Positions 34,115 through 45,995 of a DNA stretch of 64,000 bases are shown here, piece after piece; positions within the stretch are counted from its first letter, which is position 1; each line of letters starts with the position of its first letter. A program made the position numbers and the translations under genes. Below the pieces are notes generated by a model. The model did no database searches, was not told the origin of the DNA, and saw nothing but the letters and a program-made list of their open reading frames with translations. Origin of the DNA: Epiperipatus broadwayi. Its lineage: Eukaryota; Onychophora; Udeonychophora; Euonychophora; Peripatidae. Location of the stretch: assembly GCA_028023455.1 (NCBI GenBank), contig JAQFVV010000055.1, positions 6,292,030 through 6,356,029 of the forward strand, given 5' to 3'.

Positions 34115-35098
34115 TTAAGTAGGATCTGGGGGTTGTTTAATACTTGGCTCGTGACTACTAAAGCCAAAACAATATCCCAACAGGTCATCATCATCCTCGG
34201 ATTCAGATGTCTCATTACATTCGTTTGTTGGTCTTAACAGAGGCTGACTTGGGTGCATTTTTAAGCTTCTGGCAAATTCACTCCCTTCATATGGGATCTC
34301 GTTATTTAATTCCCAATCATCTTCCTCTAATTTCGAACCCCTTTTTGACTTCGAGTCCTGACAAACTGACTCACTATGTGTAATCTTATCTTCCTTAACT
34401 GCTGGTTCTTTTTCTATATTTGATATAACGATATTCCCATTTTTTTGACTTGTTTCGCCCAGATCATCTAAATAACTTTCTTTATTCACTCCCTTATCGT
34501 TTAACGCGACTGGTGCAAAATGTACAGATTCTTTATCCATAACGTTTTCCATGTTGATTTTCATCTCCCTTATATTAGAAGTATCTTTTACCCTATCTGT
34601 AGTCTTACTAATATCTGGTACAATGTTGGTCTTGCCCTGGTTGTAGGTTTGGGAACCAGTAGTTAAGTTACATTCTACAATGTCCATTTTTGCTTCCCTT
34701 ATTTGTGTAATTTCTCTCTTCAATTCCTGGATGTCTTCTGTAATGGCATTTTCTTCTTGGGCAGAAACATGATTTCTATAACTCAAGTTTTCTTTTAACT
34801 CAGAAATCTCCTCTCTGATCTGTTTCTGTCCCTCTTCGTATTCTTTAATTTTGAGGCAGATATCTTGCCCCATTTTAGAGACTTTCTCCTCCATAACCAT
34901 TTCCTGATGCTCAGTCTGCCCTCTAACATCTGTGAGTTGTTCTTTTAGTGATTCTATTTCCTTGTTGGTTTCTTCTCGGTTTTGATCTAATTTTTTTGTG
35001 ACCTCTACTTGAACTTCATATTTTTCTTGGCAGCTGATGGACAACTCCTGCCAGCTCCTACATAGCTTTTCTTCAAGTCGTTGGCCTTGCATTTCCAT
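34115..35098 (-). CDS. Coiled-coil Gag-like ORF of the LTR element
   Basis: A 327-residue protein. Residues about 1-140 are a long coiled coil rich in Glu, Lys and Gln (KKLDQNREETNKEIESLKEQ and similar heptads). The rest is polar and poorly ordered, ending in an acidic block (SESEDDDDLL) and a Pro-rich tail. It has no capsid major homology region, CCHC knuckle, protease DTG or RT boxes. It lies directly after the 35113-35565 ORF, offset by one frame. The two may once have been one protein, or be joined by frameshifting. The intact 327 codons in AT-rich DNA indicate recent coding selection or youth. Confidence 0.65.
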   Translation of the reverse strand: MEMQGQRLEEKLCRSWQELSISCQEKYEVQVEVTKKLDQNREETNKEIESLKEQLTDVRGQTEHQEMVMEEKVSKMGQDICLKIKEYEEGQKQIREEISELKENLSYRNHVSAQEENAITEDIQELKREITQIREAKMDIVECNLTTGSQTYNQGKTNIVPDISKTTDRVKDTSNIREMKINMENVMDKESVHFAPVALNDKGVNKESYLDDLGETSQKNGNIVISNIEKEPAVKEDKITHSESVCQDSKSKRGSKLEEDDWELNNEIPYEGSEFARSLKMHPSQPLLRPTNECNETSESEDDDDLLGYCFGFSSHEPSIKQPPDPT

Positions 35099-35112
35099 TT
35101 CTCATCTCACTT

Positions 35113-35565
35113 CTAGTATCCCTTCCTCATACCGTTTGTTTCCTCTCTAATTTCCTTTCCCAACACCTCAAATCTCTGCTCCATTTCCAACTTATTTTTT
35201 TGATCTCTCTGCTCCATTTCCAACGTATTTTTTTGATCTCTCTCCTCTAATTTCTGACTATTTACCTCGTCTCTCTTTATAAAAATTTGAGTCATCCTCT
35301 CCAACATAAAATTCACATCCCAATTTTTGTTTTTGGACTCTTCCACCTGTTTATGTTCTACTTCATTATTTACTGGTTCTTCTGAGATAATGGCAGCTCC
35401 TCCTGTAGGACTTTCCTCATCAGGGCTAAGGCTCACTTCCCCTCCTGTGCTGCTGCTCTCTTCTGCGATCTTTCTCCCTGACCTTAACGTGATCCCTAAA
35501 CATTTCCCTTCTATTTCCTTCTGTACTTCTTCCCCTTCACTCATTATTTCTTGGTCCTCCTCCAT
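35113..35565 (-). CDS. Gag-like N-terminal ORF of the LTR element
   Basis: A 150-residue acidic, hydrophilic protein. Residues 1-20 are Glu-rich (MEEDQEIMSEGEEV). LGITLRSGRK is at about 23-32. Then comes a Ser/Pro/Gly-rich stretch, and from about residue 87 a coiled coil (MLERMTQIFIKRDEVNSQKL) with two tandem EERDQKNTLEMEQRDQKNKL repeats. It has no zinc knuckle. The Met start follows a T-run near 35566-35595 and is the first in frame. It ends 15 nt before the next ORF in another frame. It is probably the N-terminal part of a Gag-like product; function is not proven. Confidence 0.6.
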   Translation of the reverse strand: MEEDQEIMSEGEEVQKEIEGKCLGITLRSGRKIAEESSSTGGEVSLSPDEESPTGGAAIISEEPVNNEVEHKQVEESKNKNWDVNFMLERMTQIFIKRDEVNSQKLEERDQKNTLEMEQRDQKNKLEMEQRFEVLGKEIREETNGMRKGY

Positions 35566-36339
35566 ATTATTATTATTATTTTTTTTTTTTTACTCTTATT
35601 AAACTAGATCTCAAACAATACTGATTAATTTACTAAAAAAAAACTTTATTGAATATACGGCTGATGGCTAAACTCCGTGAATGAAAGTGACTGGTTCACT
35701 TCCCATCCTGTTATGATGCCTAACTCTACTATGATGCCTAACTTTATACCGCTATTATTTTTATTTTGCAAGACCCGCCCATTATTTCATAACTTTAATA
35801 AATACAATTATAAAAATAAATAATAAAAGTTGACTCACCCTCGGTTTCTTCCAGCTGCTTTAAAGTTTAATTTTAAATTCGTTCATGATTGTAACAATAT
35901 TTTGTTTTATACGTCTGTGCCAGTTTCAAACGGTAAAATTTATATCTGACCCACTTTCCAATTTCATTCTCATTCTTATTCAATCCAATCCATAAAGTAT
36001 GATTTACATTAAAAAAAAACAAACGGTTTTTTCTTTCCCTTTAAATTACAATGTTTTCCTTCACTACCCCTGATGACAAATTTATATGAGGATGACCTAT
36101 AGCTTATTTAAAATCATCCTCGGGCGCCAGTCACCAGTGAGCAAGAAAGCTTAACAAAATTAAACTCAAAATTTACTAAAAGTCATTTGAAAAAAAATTT
36201 TTTTTCTTTACTATGCATTAACAGAAAAAGTTATATATATAGTTTTTTAATGTTCAATTTCTAGGGATGGAGAATAATTAGTCTCCTATTTGAGCAAGCA
36301 GTAAGAAAAAATGAATGCTATACTGTTGATTTTGATCAA
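35566..36339. other. LTR element interior, 5' leader part
   Basis: The untranslated leader lies between the primer-binding array and the first ORF. No ORF or structural motif was recognised. Confidence 0.5.
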
Positions 36340-36480
36340 AAACTCTAACGTTTGGATAATCGGGAAAAAAAATTTATATACTATATCATTAAATTCCCTT
36401 CTCATTGGTTCAGGGTCATGGCATTGATCAAAAGCTCCACGTTTTGGGCGTCCATAATCGGGAAAAAAAAATCTATATAA
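36340..36480 (-). repeat. Two decayed extra copies of the primer-binding block
   Basis: The minus strand has CCCGATTATGGACGCCCAAA at about 36447-36462 with ACGTGGAGC after it, and a poorer CCCGATTATCCAAACGTTAG near 36344-36363. Each is preceded by a T-run, as at the main site. Together with 36553-36585 they form a degenerate array of three. Confidence 0.6.
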
Positions 36481-36552
36481 CAACTTTTTTTTTTAAAAAA
36501 AAATACATATAACAGACTTCAGTACTCAGGGTATGTGGGTGTTTATGACGAA

Positions 36553-36570
36553 GCCCCAGTTGGGCAGCCA
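36553..36570 (-). other. Primer binding site, tRNA-Lys type
   Basis: The minus strand reads TGGCTGCCCAACTGGGGC, close to the complement of a tRNA-Lys 3' end used by many gypsy-like elements and foamy viruses. It lies 22 nt inside the LTR edge, a larger gap than usual. It sets the element's orientation as minus. Confidence 0.75.
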
Positions 36571-36592
36571 TAATCGGGAAAAAAAAAATCTA

Positions 36593-39500
36593 TATACCGG
36601 TCAAGCTAGCACATTCGCGCAACAGAATCCAGAGTCCAAGCAAAGATACCAAGCCCACCAGTAGGAGATGGTTAGATCTCGAGACTGACCGCACTTCAAC
36701 TCCTTCACCTGTGCTCCAAGACTCACGACCCTACGGATGACCACCTTGAAGATACATATAGATATTATTTCAACCGCGAGCCGACATAGGCCAGGAAGAA
36801 GCAATGAGACTCATAACAAAAAAAATGGCATTTATCAACCCTATATCTTTAAAACTAATTAATGCATAGGAAATCACATATATAATATAAAGAATTTTGA
36901 ATTGGATTGAAATAAAATAAGATCGAGAGCAGAGTAATTTATTAAATTGTATGTTTATTTTTGTAGATTAAATTTGACGATTTTTATATATATCATTCTT
37001 GCATTTTACAATTAAAATGCGTGTAGCATCTAACATTTTTGGAGAGCGCTTTAACCTTCTCTCCTTACAATTAAACTTATTTTACATTTGTTGTGCTATT
37101 CGATGAAATTAAATATTGTTTTCATCATTTGCTTTATTATCTTATTGATCAGTCACTGCATTGTAGCCATGGGGCAGATTATGCTAATCCCTCTTATTTC
37201 ATGGTTTTCAGCTAAGTAATCAGACTAAGCCTTGTTTTCACATATATGTGAAACATTTAAAGTCAAATTTATCTATAATATTATTATTTCAAACTATTGT
37301 GCATGAGACCGAAACTAGTTCTTGAATATGTCAGGCAATGGCTGAAATTTAATTTAAGGGAGGAAGAGTTGGCAACCAAAAGAACCAATGCGCTATAGCG
37401 CTGGTAAACAGTTATAATAAATGTTGCTCTGCGGATGGATTAATATTTAGGGTTTTGTGATCAACACCGGAGCCCTATGACCGATCGCCATGCTGCTAAA
37501 GAGGGTTGGGGTAGCTAACACTATTGCCTGGAATTTGACGTCAGGTCTTATTCGTGTGCGACCCAAGGAGTGTAAGAGGGATGGCCGTTCCGAGTCCCAT
37601 CTTAAAGAAAAATGCAACATAACGGGAAAGTTTAAATGTATAATAAAATTATCACATCCGCCAAGCAAAAGAGTTGAAATAATTTAATATTTAGCCACGA
37701 GAACGATAGCTAATCAATGGAATCATTAGCGCCAACTCTAATATAGCATTTTAATAATCATATGCTATACGTGGGCATACTTTTAAATATTCTTTGCTTT
37801 CTAGTTTCAATCTCAAATAACACATTTGATTACGCGATTAATTAATAAAAACAAAAAAGGGGAAAAAAGTATATTTGGAGGGCTTTTACAAAATGAAATA
37901 GATAACAAATATACTTATTCAAGGCTTGGATATTGCTTAGTGAAAATTAAATTGAAATTTACTTTGGGTTAAAACAAGATTCCCATTTTAAAATTGCCCA
38001 CAAATAATTAAATAATCAAGGTCAAAATAATAATCAGCACATAGCCAATTCTTAACAGTTATTTAAGAGGGTTTCGAAACAGCGTGCATTAAGCTACGAT
38101 AAATAATTATTAAATGAAGAGGGGTCATTCTCTCTTCTCTTTATTATTAATATTGCATGCCCGCTGTTTCGAGGCATTAGCATATAATTTATATTTAGAA
38201 AAAAATAAAAAAAGAAATAAAGAAACCATAGTCACAACTGCAGTGAGAAAATTGAAAATAAAATTATTAAAATCATTTAGTTAGGAAACATTAGAAAGTA
38301 GGTCAGAATTATATAATTAAATTTAAGAATAAAATTTTACATTTAGCAATTTACTTGAATTCAAGATTTTAGAATTAAAATACATTTTATAAGTCTAGAC
38401 TTAAAGAAAAATTAATATATTGAACTGCAGTTAGAAATGGTGAGGTTACCGGTCATCTTGTAGTACTTGAGCTGGAGTTACGGGAGTCTTGGTGGCGGCT
38501 TGCGGCATCATCTTCTTCCCACGGTTAGAGCGGAGCTGTTATGGCGGCATACTGGTGATGGTGGTTTTTGGATGGAAGTAAAGGCCCGTCGCCTTCACTC
38601 TGGAGCTTAGCCAAGGCTGCCTGTTTTAGCCCGACATTTTCTCTCGCACAGATATAAAAATTATTGTCTTAACTGGATGTCAAAATGTTCACGGTTGCTT
38701 TTGGTTCAGGATACACGCTGGATTCAAAAGCTTAACGATGATCAAAGAAGGCAAAACTTCACAGATGTAGCATTCAAGCTGTAAAGATTTCAAAGATTCA
38801 AAGCTGTCAAGGTTTCAAAAAAGTCAAGATCTAAGATGGCTCCTCCACTTTACATGGCCTTTTTAAAATGATCCCTTATCAGCCCACACACCTTGGAATT
38901 TCGTCTCCATCAAGATTACAAAATTTTTAATTTGCTTATTCAATTAGTGGTTGATTTCAAACATGCTGACATTCCTTTTAGGTGTTATAACTTTTCTTTG
39001 ATTATCAAATTTTAATTAAATCGAATTTTAATCAGTTTAATCCGATATTAGATTTTATTTTAATTAGTCAGGAATTTTGTTCTGATTTTATAATTTATGT
39101 GTAAAATCCCTGCTGTAAACATATTTTTAATTAGCAAGGTCTCCAAAATAATTTAGAATCAATTAGCTAGATTATTTTAAAATTGGCTTTCTTTTTAGAA
39201 ACCTAAGGCAGGTGTGGCATATACTGATACAATTGTTTACAGCAAAAACTTTACTAAACTTTTAATTCTCCGAAAATACTTTTATTTTTAGAAAAAAAAT
39301 CTTTTTTTTTCTTTTTAAAAAGAAGCTTGTCAGCGCATTTGCAATCAATCACCCTTTCAATGTGTTTTTACATTAAATTGGTTTATAATAAAAATGAAAC
39401 TTAAAATTTAATAAATATTTTAATCACGCCACTATGCTATATATATATATTCAATATAGGTGGATTATATTCCCACATACGAATTTAAGTAATAAATTAA

Positions 39501-39751
39501 TAAATTGACGCTACATTATTACTGTTTAAAAATATTACGCGATAAAATTATACGCTATAACTCTGGCAATACTATTCAATTATAGCGTTCTTTCGTATGT
39601 GCATATATAATGCTGTTGATATAGCCGTGATTGCAATTTTTAGCTTACAAATCTTAATTTAGACTTATTAAACAGGTTTGAACTTAGCACAGACGAGTGG
39701 GTTATTAGGATGGTTGGTGAAACGGTGAGGGATTTGAAGACAACCGTTTCA
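36593..39751 (-). repeat. 5' LTR (minus orientation)
   Basis: It is 3159 bp. Differences from the other LTR noted by eye include 36657, 37022, 37318, 37331, 37411, 37774-37777, 38448, 38482, 38538, 38613 and 39136. Promoter and polyadenylation signals were not located. Confidence 0.93.
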
Positions 39752-41610
39752 ATATATTTTGTTAATTTACTGGTAGATACTCTTTTCCTCTGTAACTAAA
39801 TTACTGATGGTTTTTTGAAGTCGAAACTGTAATAGACTGCCAAAAAATCTAAAGGTGTCAGTTCCACTCCTATGCTAATATTGTCGCTGGTCATGCCAGA
39901 AACACCCGAAGAAGGGCGGCAAATAATACCACTCAAAAGGTTGTGTAATCTACTAACCTGTGTTGTTTGGGTGTTATTGCTAACAGTTGTTTGTAGTTGA
40001 AAAGTTTAAAAGTTTCTACACATTGAACATTTAATGGTAGATGTTGGAAACAGTCCAACATATCGCATGCCAAGGAAATTTTTTTTTGTAAATAAATTTA
40101 AAAAAAAAAAAAATCTTGGAAGTCTTATTAGCAATTAATCTGTCTTCTGGAAAACAATTTTTTTTCCAGGTATATAAAGAATTCCTGTATTTCAAATATT
40201 TAATTCAGTATTGTATTACCCTTCTGGCATATCCTCTTTGTTTAATAATAGAAAGAAAAAAAAATCTTGTGTAAACAAAAATAAATAATTAGGACTAAAA
40301 GCATTTCCAATATTGATGTTCTCATTCTTATCATCATTCAACTAGGACTTGGGTTTACTTTTTTAACATTTAATAGCTTTTCATCCATAAAAAAAATAAA
40401 ATAATAATTGAAATAACAGACAATTGCTGATCAGATTTATGCAGAGGTGTTTTTAAGGAACTGTCAGTTGATGTTTTAGTGTATACCATAGGTAAATCTT
40501 TCCACTTAATAGACTTCCACCAGACTCAACAAGCTAGAAAATTTTCTGATTAATTTTCTGAATATGGATCCAGTTTACGGATCACCCAACTAATGCCAGA
40601 GACGAACAATCCCACCAAATACAAATTTTCCAATGATGGTTTAAGATTATCTTGCTCTGTTACTCTGTGGTTGGAGTCTGCCTGATAAATGACCTCTTCT
40701 TTCTAACAGAAAACATCACTTGTTCAGATTAGTAGCGAGATATCATGTTCTAGACAGCAGTAACCATTGCCAGCATTGTTGTTTAGATGGATGGGCACTA
40801 AGCTGGTACATCCAAGTTATGTTTAAATAATTGCCCAAGCTGGCAAAGGCTCAATAGTTAGCCTGGTCTACAGAAGACCCATTTCCAATCCAGTCACCAG
40901 ATGGACCATTGATTTTATTATATTTTATTGTGGATTATTCATGATGATGAGTGATTATTTATTTTGAGTATTAGTATTACTTATAATTACTTTATAATGC
41001 TATTTGAAAATTATGCTTTTAGTTGCTCTGCTGATCTCTCAATGCTCTCAAGAGATTCTCTAATCTCATTTTATTATTAAATATCTCATTACTTATAGAT
41101 AATATTTCAAATTCATGATTTTGTATTTAATTTCACTGGGAATGATGATGATTTTCCATCACCCCAGTGCAATCCACTTTCCATCCACTTCTGGATACTC
41201 CTCCCCTCATCCAGTTACAATACATTTTCTGTAGCATGTAATTCACACTATGCAATAAATAATTCAAATTACATGTAATCATTATTTTTTTATTTTTCTT
41301 TCCACTTCACTAATTGTTTAAATAGTTTCTGCTATTGTGTTCTCTTTTTTTCCCCATATATGTCTGCCATCCAAACTAAACCTCATAAATTATTCTTCCA
41401 CTTCCCTTTCCTATCCCATTTTTATACTAATGGTATAAATGATTTAAATATTAATATTGCTATACAATTGCAGGATTCTTTTCTATTTATGTACATATTT
41501 TTAAACAAAACTTTAAACTCAGATATAATTTTTTTGCTTCTTCCCTCTTGATCCCATTTTTATGTAAGATGACAATAATCACAAATGCTATACAGTATGT
41601 CTTTTTTGTT
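39752..41610. other. Intron spacer with two higher-GC patches
   Basis: Patches at 39890-39990 and about 40560-40930 are less AT-rich than the flanks. Neither has an open frame with a known domain. The 39900-39965 patch contains ACACCCGAAG and later TTTGGGTGT, a short inverted repeat. The rest is AT-rich. Confidence 0.4.
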
Positions 41611-41612
41611 AA

Positions 41613-42740
41613 GAAAATAACATTCCTTCCTAGCGTGGTCAGAAAATGTTATTGTAGGTAAATTGCTGCTAGCAGTCTTAGTATTTAAGATTAAAAAACA
41701 GATCTATTAATGTTCACAGTCATGAATACAATGGGATTAGTTTAAACATGACAGTTTTATTAAAAGATAGACAAGTTTCACCAATTTATTATTTAGACCC
41801 TATGGTAACTGGAACTTGGAATTATCCCCAAACTAATAGTTCTGCCATCTAATGTAGGCTTGAACAATCGGTTGATATTAAACAGTAGTGCTTATTAAAT
41901 GCTTATCTAGGGCTGCCCTATCCACATCCCCAGAGAGTTTTGGATCTGTATCTTCTGTATCTGAGTTTTTGAAATCTAATGTATCTTTCATCCAACAGTT
42001 ATCTTTTATTCCTTTTTGTCCTACCAAACTATCTAGCTGACTATCCTTACAATCATGGTCAGAAAATGGTACTGTAGATAAATTGATATTAGCAGTTTCA
42101 GTACAGCCATGAATATAATGGTATTAGGATAGTCATGACAGTTTCAGTAAAAGTATGGCAAATTTGTTAGTTTCTTGTTTAGATGATGTAGCAACTGGAG
42201 TTTGAAGTCAATCTCAAGTCTTAATAGTTTTTCACAGAGGCAAAACTCTTCATATAGTAGCATTACTCAGTGCAAGCCAGAATAATCAATGGATGCAGGA
42301 AGGTTTGTGCATAAAATCCCTATCTATTGCCTATTCAACCAATATCCCCAGACTAGTTTCTAGCATAAACAGATTAGTTTGTAACCATAAAGAATAATAA
42401 TCATGGGATGTTTGATGATTTAAGTCTAATAGTTCTACGTTACTTGGCAGGGTTTTTTTTTTTTTTGTGGGGGAGGGACAAACTCTAAATTTAAACTTTT
42501 CCAATTCTGCTACCTATTGTAAGCTTTGGTAACTAATAGATGCTAGGTGATAGTGCTTAATAAATCCTTGTACGAAGCTGTCCTATTCATATGCTCAGAA
42601 TAGTTTTCAGCTTATGGCTCTCTCTTCAGTGAGGAGTTTTGGATCTATACAATCTAATGCACCTTTCATCCAGCAAACACTTTATATTCCTTTTGGTAAA
42701 CCTAAATTACTTGGCTGAAATTTGAAAGTATCGTAACATG
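41613..42740. repeat. Directly repeated family E, interrupted by a family A copy
   Basis: GGTCAGAAAATG..A.TGTAG.TAAATTG at 41638 recurs at 42058, and CATGAATA.AATGG..TTAG follows both. GTAGTGCTTATTAAATGC at about 41888 matches ATAGTGCTTAATAAATCC near 42555, and again near 45118. The copies are degenerate and non-coding. Confidence 0.5.
42236..42425. mobile_element. Fold-back family A copy 6 (partial)
   Basis: AGAGGCAAAACTCTTC, CAGTGCAAGCCAGA, TGCATAAAATCCCTATCT and ATCCCCAGACTAGTTTC are in the usual order. The second arm is reduced to AGATTAGTTTGTAACCATAAAG and CATGGGATGTTTG. Confidence 0.65.
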
Positions 42741-43079
42741 TTGACGTCAAGTTGATTCACTTGTAGACCTTACAGTAGTTCATTTCTATAGTTTGGTGTC
42801 ATCAGTTTTTTAATAGCTGTAGATACCTCTATTCTTTGGCTAGGATTACTATAAAAAACAACAATACATCACATGAGTCCAGATTGCGCTGGTATAATAC
42901 ATTGTATTTTTTTTTTACTAAGTATTAAATTAGTGGTTCAGTTGAAGGGAGAAGTGAATTGCTTTTTAAAATAATGATTTTACTGGAGAATAGACCCTTA
43001 TTAAAATAAAGATTTATAGCACAGTAGAGAAATGAGGTTTTTATTTAGTTATTGGACATATATTAAAATTGACCGATTT

Positions 43080-43800
43080 TAAGAAGTTTGATGTTAATAA
43101 TAATAATCAGGTTTAGAAATAATAGTCTTTGCAAATATCCATCGGATAAAGGCAAAAATATTGAAATTTATTCAAATCAATTGTTAAATGTTGGCAATAT
43201 GAAAATTTTAATAATAATATTGATTCTCCTGCTAATAAAAAAATATGGATATCAATACCATATATTTTGAATTATCAAGTAAATTTTATAAGGAATATTT
43301 ATAAAGGTATATGTGATGTTGCATTTTACACACCTCCTACTTAAACAAGTTAATAAATAATTCTAAAGATAAAACCTCATTTATAAATAAAAATTGTATC
43401 GTTTATAAATGGATATGTAAGTGTGGCAGTGGATATATAGGTGAATCGAGATGTACGTTGGAAAAAAGAACTAAAGAGCACTTGCTGTTATTAAAATGGG
43501 TTTAGAAATCAAAACAAAATTGTAAAGTAGATAATAATATTTCAGCATCTGTTTTTTACGACCATAATAAGTCATGTATTTATGTTTTTGACTTCAATTT
43601 TAGTAATGTAAAAATATTGCAAATTGAAAAAAATAACAATAATAGGAAAATAAAGGAAGATATGCTAATATACAAATACAAACATGACTTAATTATAAAA
43701 CCATTCATTAGACAAAATCTTATTGGAAAGCCCCACATAGGATCATTTGTAGACGAATAAGCATGATTTAGAAAAGCAGTCGCAATATGCAATGTATTTT
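43080..43800 (+). mobile_element. PLE remnant (RT C-terminus and GIY-YIG)
   Basis: Coding-like blocks on the + strand precede a GIY-YIG fragment. FRNNSLCKYPSDKGKNIEIY near 43105 may be the RT-side part. It has no palindromic arms like those of the other PLE copies. Confidence 0.6.
43330..43760 (+). pseudogene. PLE GIY-YIG endonuclease fragment
   Basis: NCIVYKWICKCGSGYIGESR contains the VY..GYIG pair with a CxCG insertion, followed by TLEKRTKEHLLLLK with the conserved Arg and His. After a stop at about 43504 and a gap the sequence goes on with ISASVFYDHNKSCIYVFDFN, the H..GH-type block, then REIK-like NNNRKIKEDMLIYKYK with the Glu region, and ends GSFVDE at 43757. This order matches PLE endonucleases. 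One stop and frame changes make it a pseudogene. Confidence 0.68.
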
Positions 43801-44660
43801 CACTCCACTATATTGCAAAGAAAGCCACAAAAAAGGGGGATATTCATCGATTCTTAGAAAGCTTTTGACAGCCTTAGCCAAAAGATGAATTGAACATTAC
43901 TTGACTCATATGGGGTAGATAATTAAATAATCTTCTAAAGAATAACTCTCTGATAATTCCCAAGCTGCCATGAGAATGTGTGGAGAAATCAAAAACTGAT
44001 TTTTAAATTCAGAAAACCCAAAACAAGGAGATCCAATCTTATGATAGCATTTTCATCACACACATCTAATGGATATGGTCCAAGAAAAAGAATATCAAAA
44101 GGATGTCAATACAAGTAATAAGAATAAATAATTTTAAGATATGCTTATGAATAGTTATCTTTGATATGAAGAAATACTTAAATCCACATTGGTGTGCATA
44201 TGTTATAGTTATGACTGGTATGAAGAAATACCTAAATCAACATTCAAGTTACCAAATAAGCAGGCAAAAAGGGTAGAAAGTGAACATAAACAGGGCAAAA
44301 ACAAAAATTAATAATACTCGTAAAAAACAAAAAGAACTGAAAATTTAAAATTAGCGGAACTTGACTTAATATTATTAATGATCTTGATGACTAAAAGAAA
44401 ACAAAATTAGGAATAGCCAGAGAAAAAATTAGCTTATGGTTAGGATTTAAATGTACTGGATTTACGCATGGTATCAGTGTATTGTTTGGCTAATCAAATG
44501 GATTATGACTACACATTCAATGAAAAGAGTCTTGACATTTGGAAGATTCTCCTACAGAAAGTTATTTAAAAGAAAACTGGATGCAAAATAGTATATAAAT
44601 AAAAGTGAATAGGAGGAAGGTTTCATTGAAAAAAGTTAAACTATTTTACAATTTTTGTTA
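43801..44660. other. AT-rich spacer, nothing recognised
   Basis: GAAATACTTAAATC-type blocks repeat at about 44172 and 44226. No element could be named. Confidence 0.35.
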
Positions 44661-44662
44661 TT

Positions 44663-44745
44663 ACACTAGTGGCACTACTGTATAGAGGGTTTAACCTCTG
44701 TGTAAACAGCTTGTGTAAGCATAAGAAATGGCGATCATGTGATGT
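44663..44745. mobile_element. Fold-back family A terminal fragment
   Basis: AGTGGCACTACTGTATAGAG, AACAGCTTGTGTAAGCATAA and GATCATGTGATGTTTA: only the outer end of one arm remains. Confidence 0.65.
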
Positions 44746-45284
44746 TTAAATGGAGACCTTATAAAATATGAATAGATGATATTAAAAAAAGACAATTTGT
44801 CAGAAGATTCGTGCAATGGATTAATAAAATTGGATTGTTCCACCAACAGTTATTAAACCCATGTTTTCTGATGAGATGATGGTTTCAATGATATCTAAGT
44901 CATTGGTATGTTTTTTGGGTTTTAATCTTCTCATTTCAACAATTGATGCAAATTGATATACTTAATATATATATATGGATTATTAGTTGCTTATAATCTG
45001 TCTATAAATTCTAAAATTTTGGTCTTCAAAATTTTCAATAACAAAGTTCCCTTTCATTCATCATGCCATCTACTGTAAGTTTGAGTAATCAGTAGTTGTT
45101 AAATGCTAGCTAACTAGTGCTTAATAAATCCAATGGTATCCAATCCTTATCAGAAGACTAGCTAGAGCTGTGTTATATGAACATTTATATTATATGTACT
45201 GATATATAATTATAATTTGTATTATTTGTTTTTTTCTTTTTTCAAATATCTTGTCATTTCAATATTTTATATTTCTCATCTAAT
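44746..45284. other. Spacer with a family E trace
   Basis: GCCATCTACTGTAAG near 45064 and TAGTGCTTAATAAATCC near 45115 match family E. No other structure. Confidence 0.4.
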
Positions 45285-45640
45285 GAGCTTGCTAATAGCT
45301 CTTAACAAGCTTTTCAGAATAACCCCAACCTTAGACCGGTTTCTGCTTCTAGCTTTTCAGTGAGATGCTAGGATATTCAAGCAATAGATTTAAAATACCA
45401 GGTCAAGCCCAGCACTTTATCTAATGGTTTACTATTAAGTAGAAAATCTGAAAATTTTCAGACATCCATATGTCTTTAAATCCAGCTATCTAACTTAAAT
45501 AGCCATTTGGGACTGAACTAAGTTCAGATACACCATATATTAATAGATTTAGCAATATAAAATTGCCAAAGTCAGCAAAAAATATAATTGCAAAGAAATC
45601 AAATCATATATCACATAACGTAATTTAACAAGCTTATTAT
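45285..45640. mobile_element. Fold-back family B copy 4 (one arm plus centre)
   Basis: It reads AGCTCTTAACAAGCTTTT, ACCCCAACCTTAGACCGGTT, TTTTCAGTGAGATGCTAGGA, GAAAATCTGAAAATTTTCAG and ends ATATATCACATAACG. Blocks match the palindrome at 63065. Confidence 0.6.
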
Positions 45641-45995
45641 ATGTTTCTTATATATTTAATAATTAAATATTCTTCTGAGAGATATGTAACCAATCAAATT
45701 AATTATCAGGGATTTTGATATAAGCTATCAACCTTAAAGAATGATAACAGAATAATGTTTTTCATGATGTACAATATTTTTTAGAACAACAATCATCAGA
45801 TAAATCTGAGCTTTAAAATACCTGAATCTTCCTGTCAGAAACATTTGGCCCAATTTTTTATTTAAATATTGTAATTGCAAATTTATTGGTATTAAAGCTT
45901 GAATATATTGTCAATCAAATGCACACAATACATTTACAGTCTCCAACCATTAAGACATGTTTACAGCATTACCTTAAAAAGTTAAATATATATAC
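45641..45995. other. AT-rich spacer, nothing recognised
   Basis: No gene or repeat boundary was seen. Confidence 0.4.

Larger units (their letters stand above)
30532..39751 (-). mobile_element. LTR retrotransposon, non-autonomous (LARD-like), 9.2 kb
   Basis: Two direct repeats of about 3.16 kb flank a 2.9-kb interior. On the minus strand the LTR begins TGAAACGG and ends CCGGTATA. Next to the 5' LTR (the right-hand one) is TGGCTGCCCAACTGGGGC, a tRNA-Lys-type primer binding site. The interior encodes only coiled-coil Gag-like ORFs on the minus strand. No protease, RT, RNase H or integrase boxes were found. ATATAT flanks could be a target duplication but are low complexity. LTRs differ at about a dozen sites by eye, so the insertion is recent. 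Long LTRs and missing pol match LARD-type elements. Confidence 0.88.

Noticed and set aside
35327-35602. 91-codon + strand frame starting MFLDSSTCLCSTSLF
   Set aside because: It is the shadow of the minus-strand Gag-like ORF at 35113-35565.
30540-37687. Paired ORFs of 65-73 codons at identical places (30540, 31386, 31429 and 36601, 37447, 37490)
   Set aside because: They are duplicated only because they lie in the two LTRs. Opposed frames overlap each other, and none has a recognisable domain.
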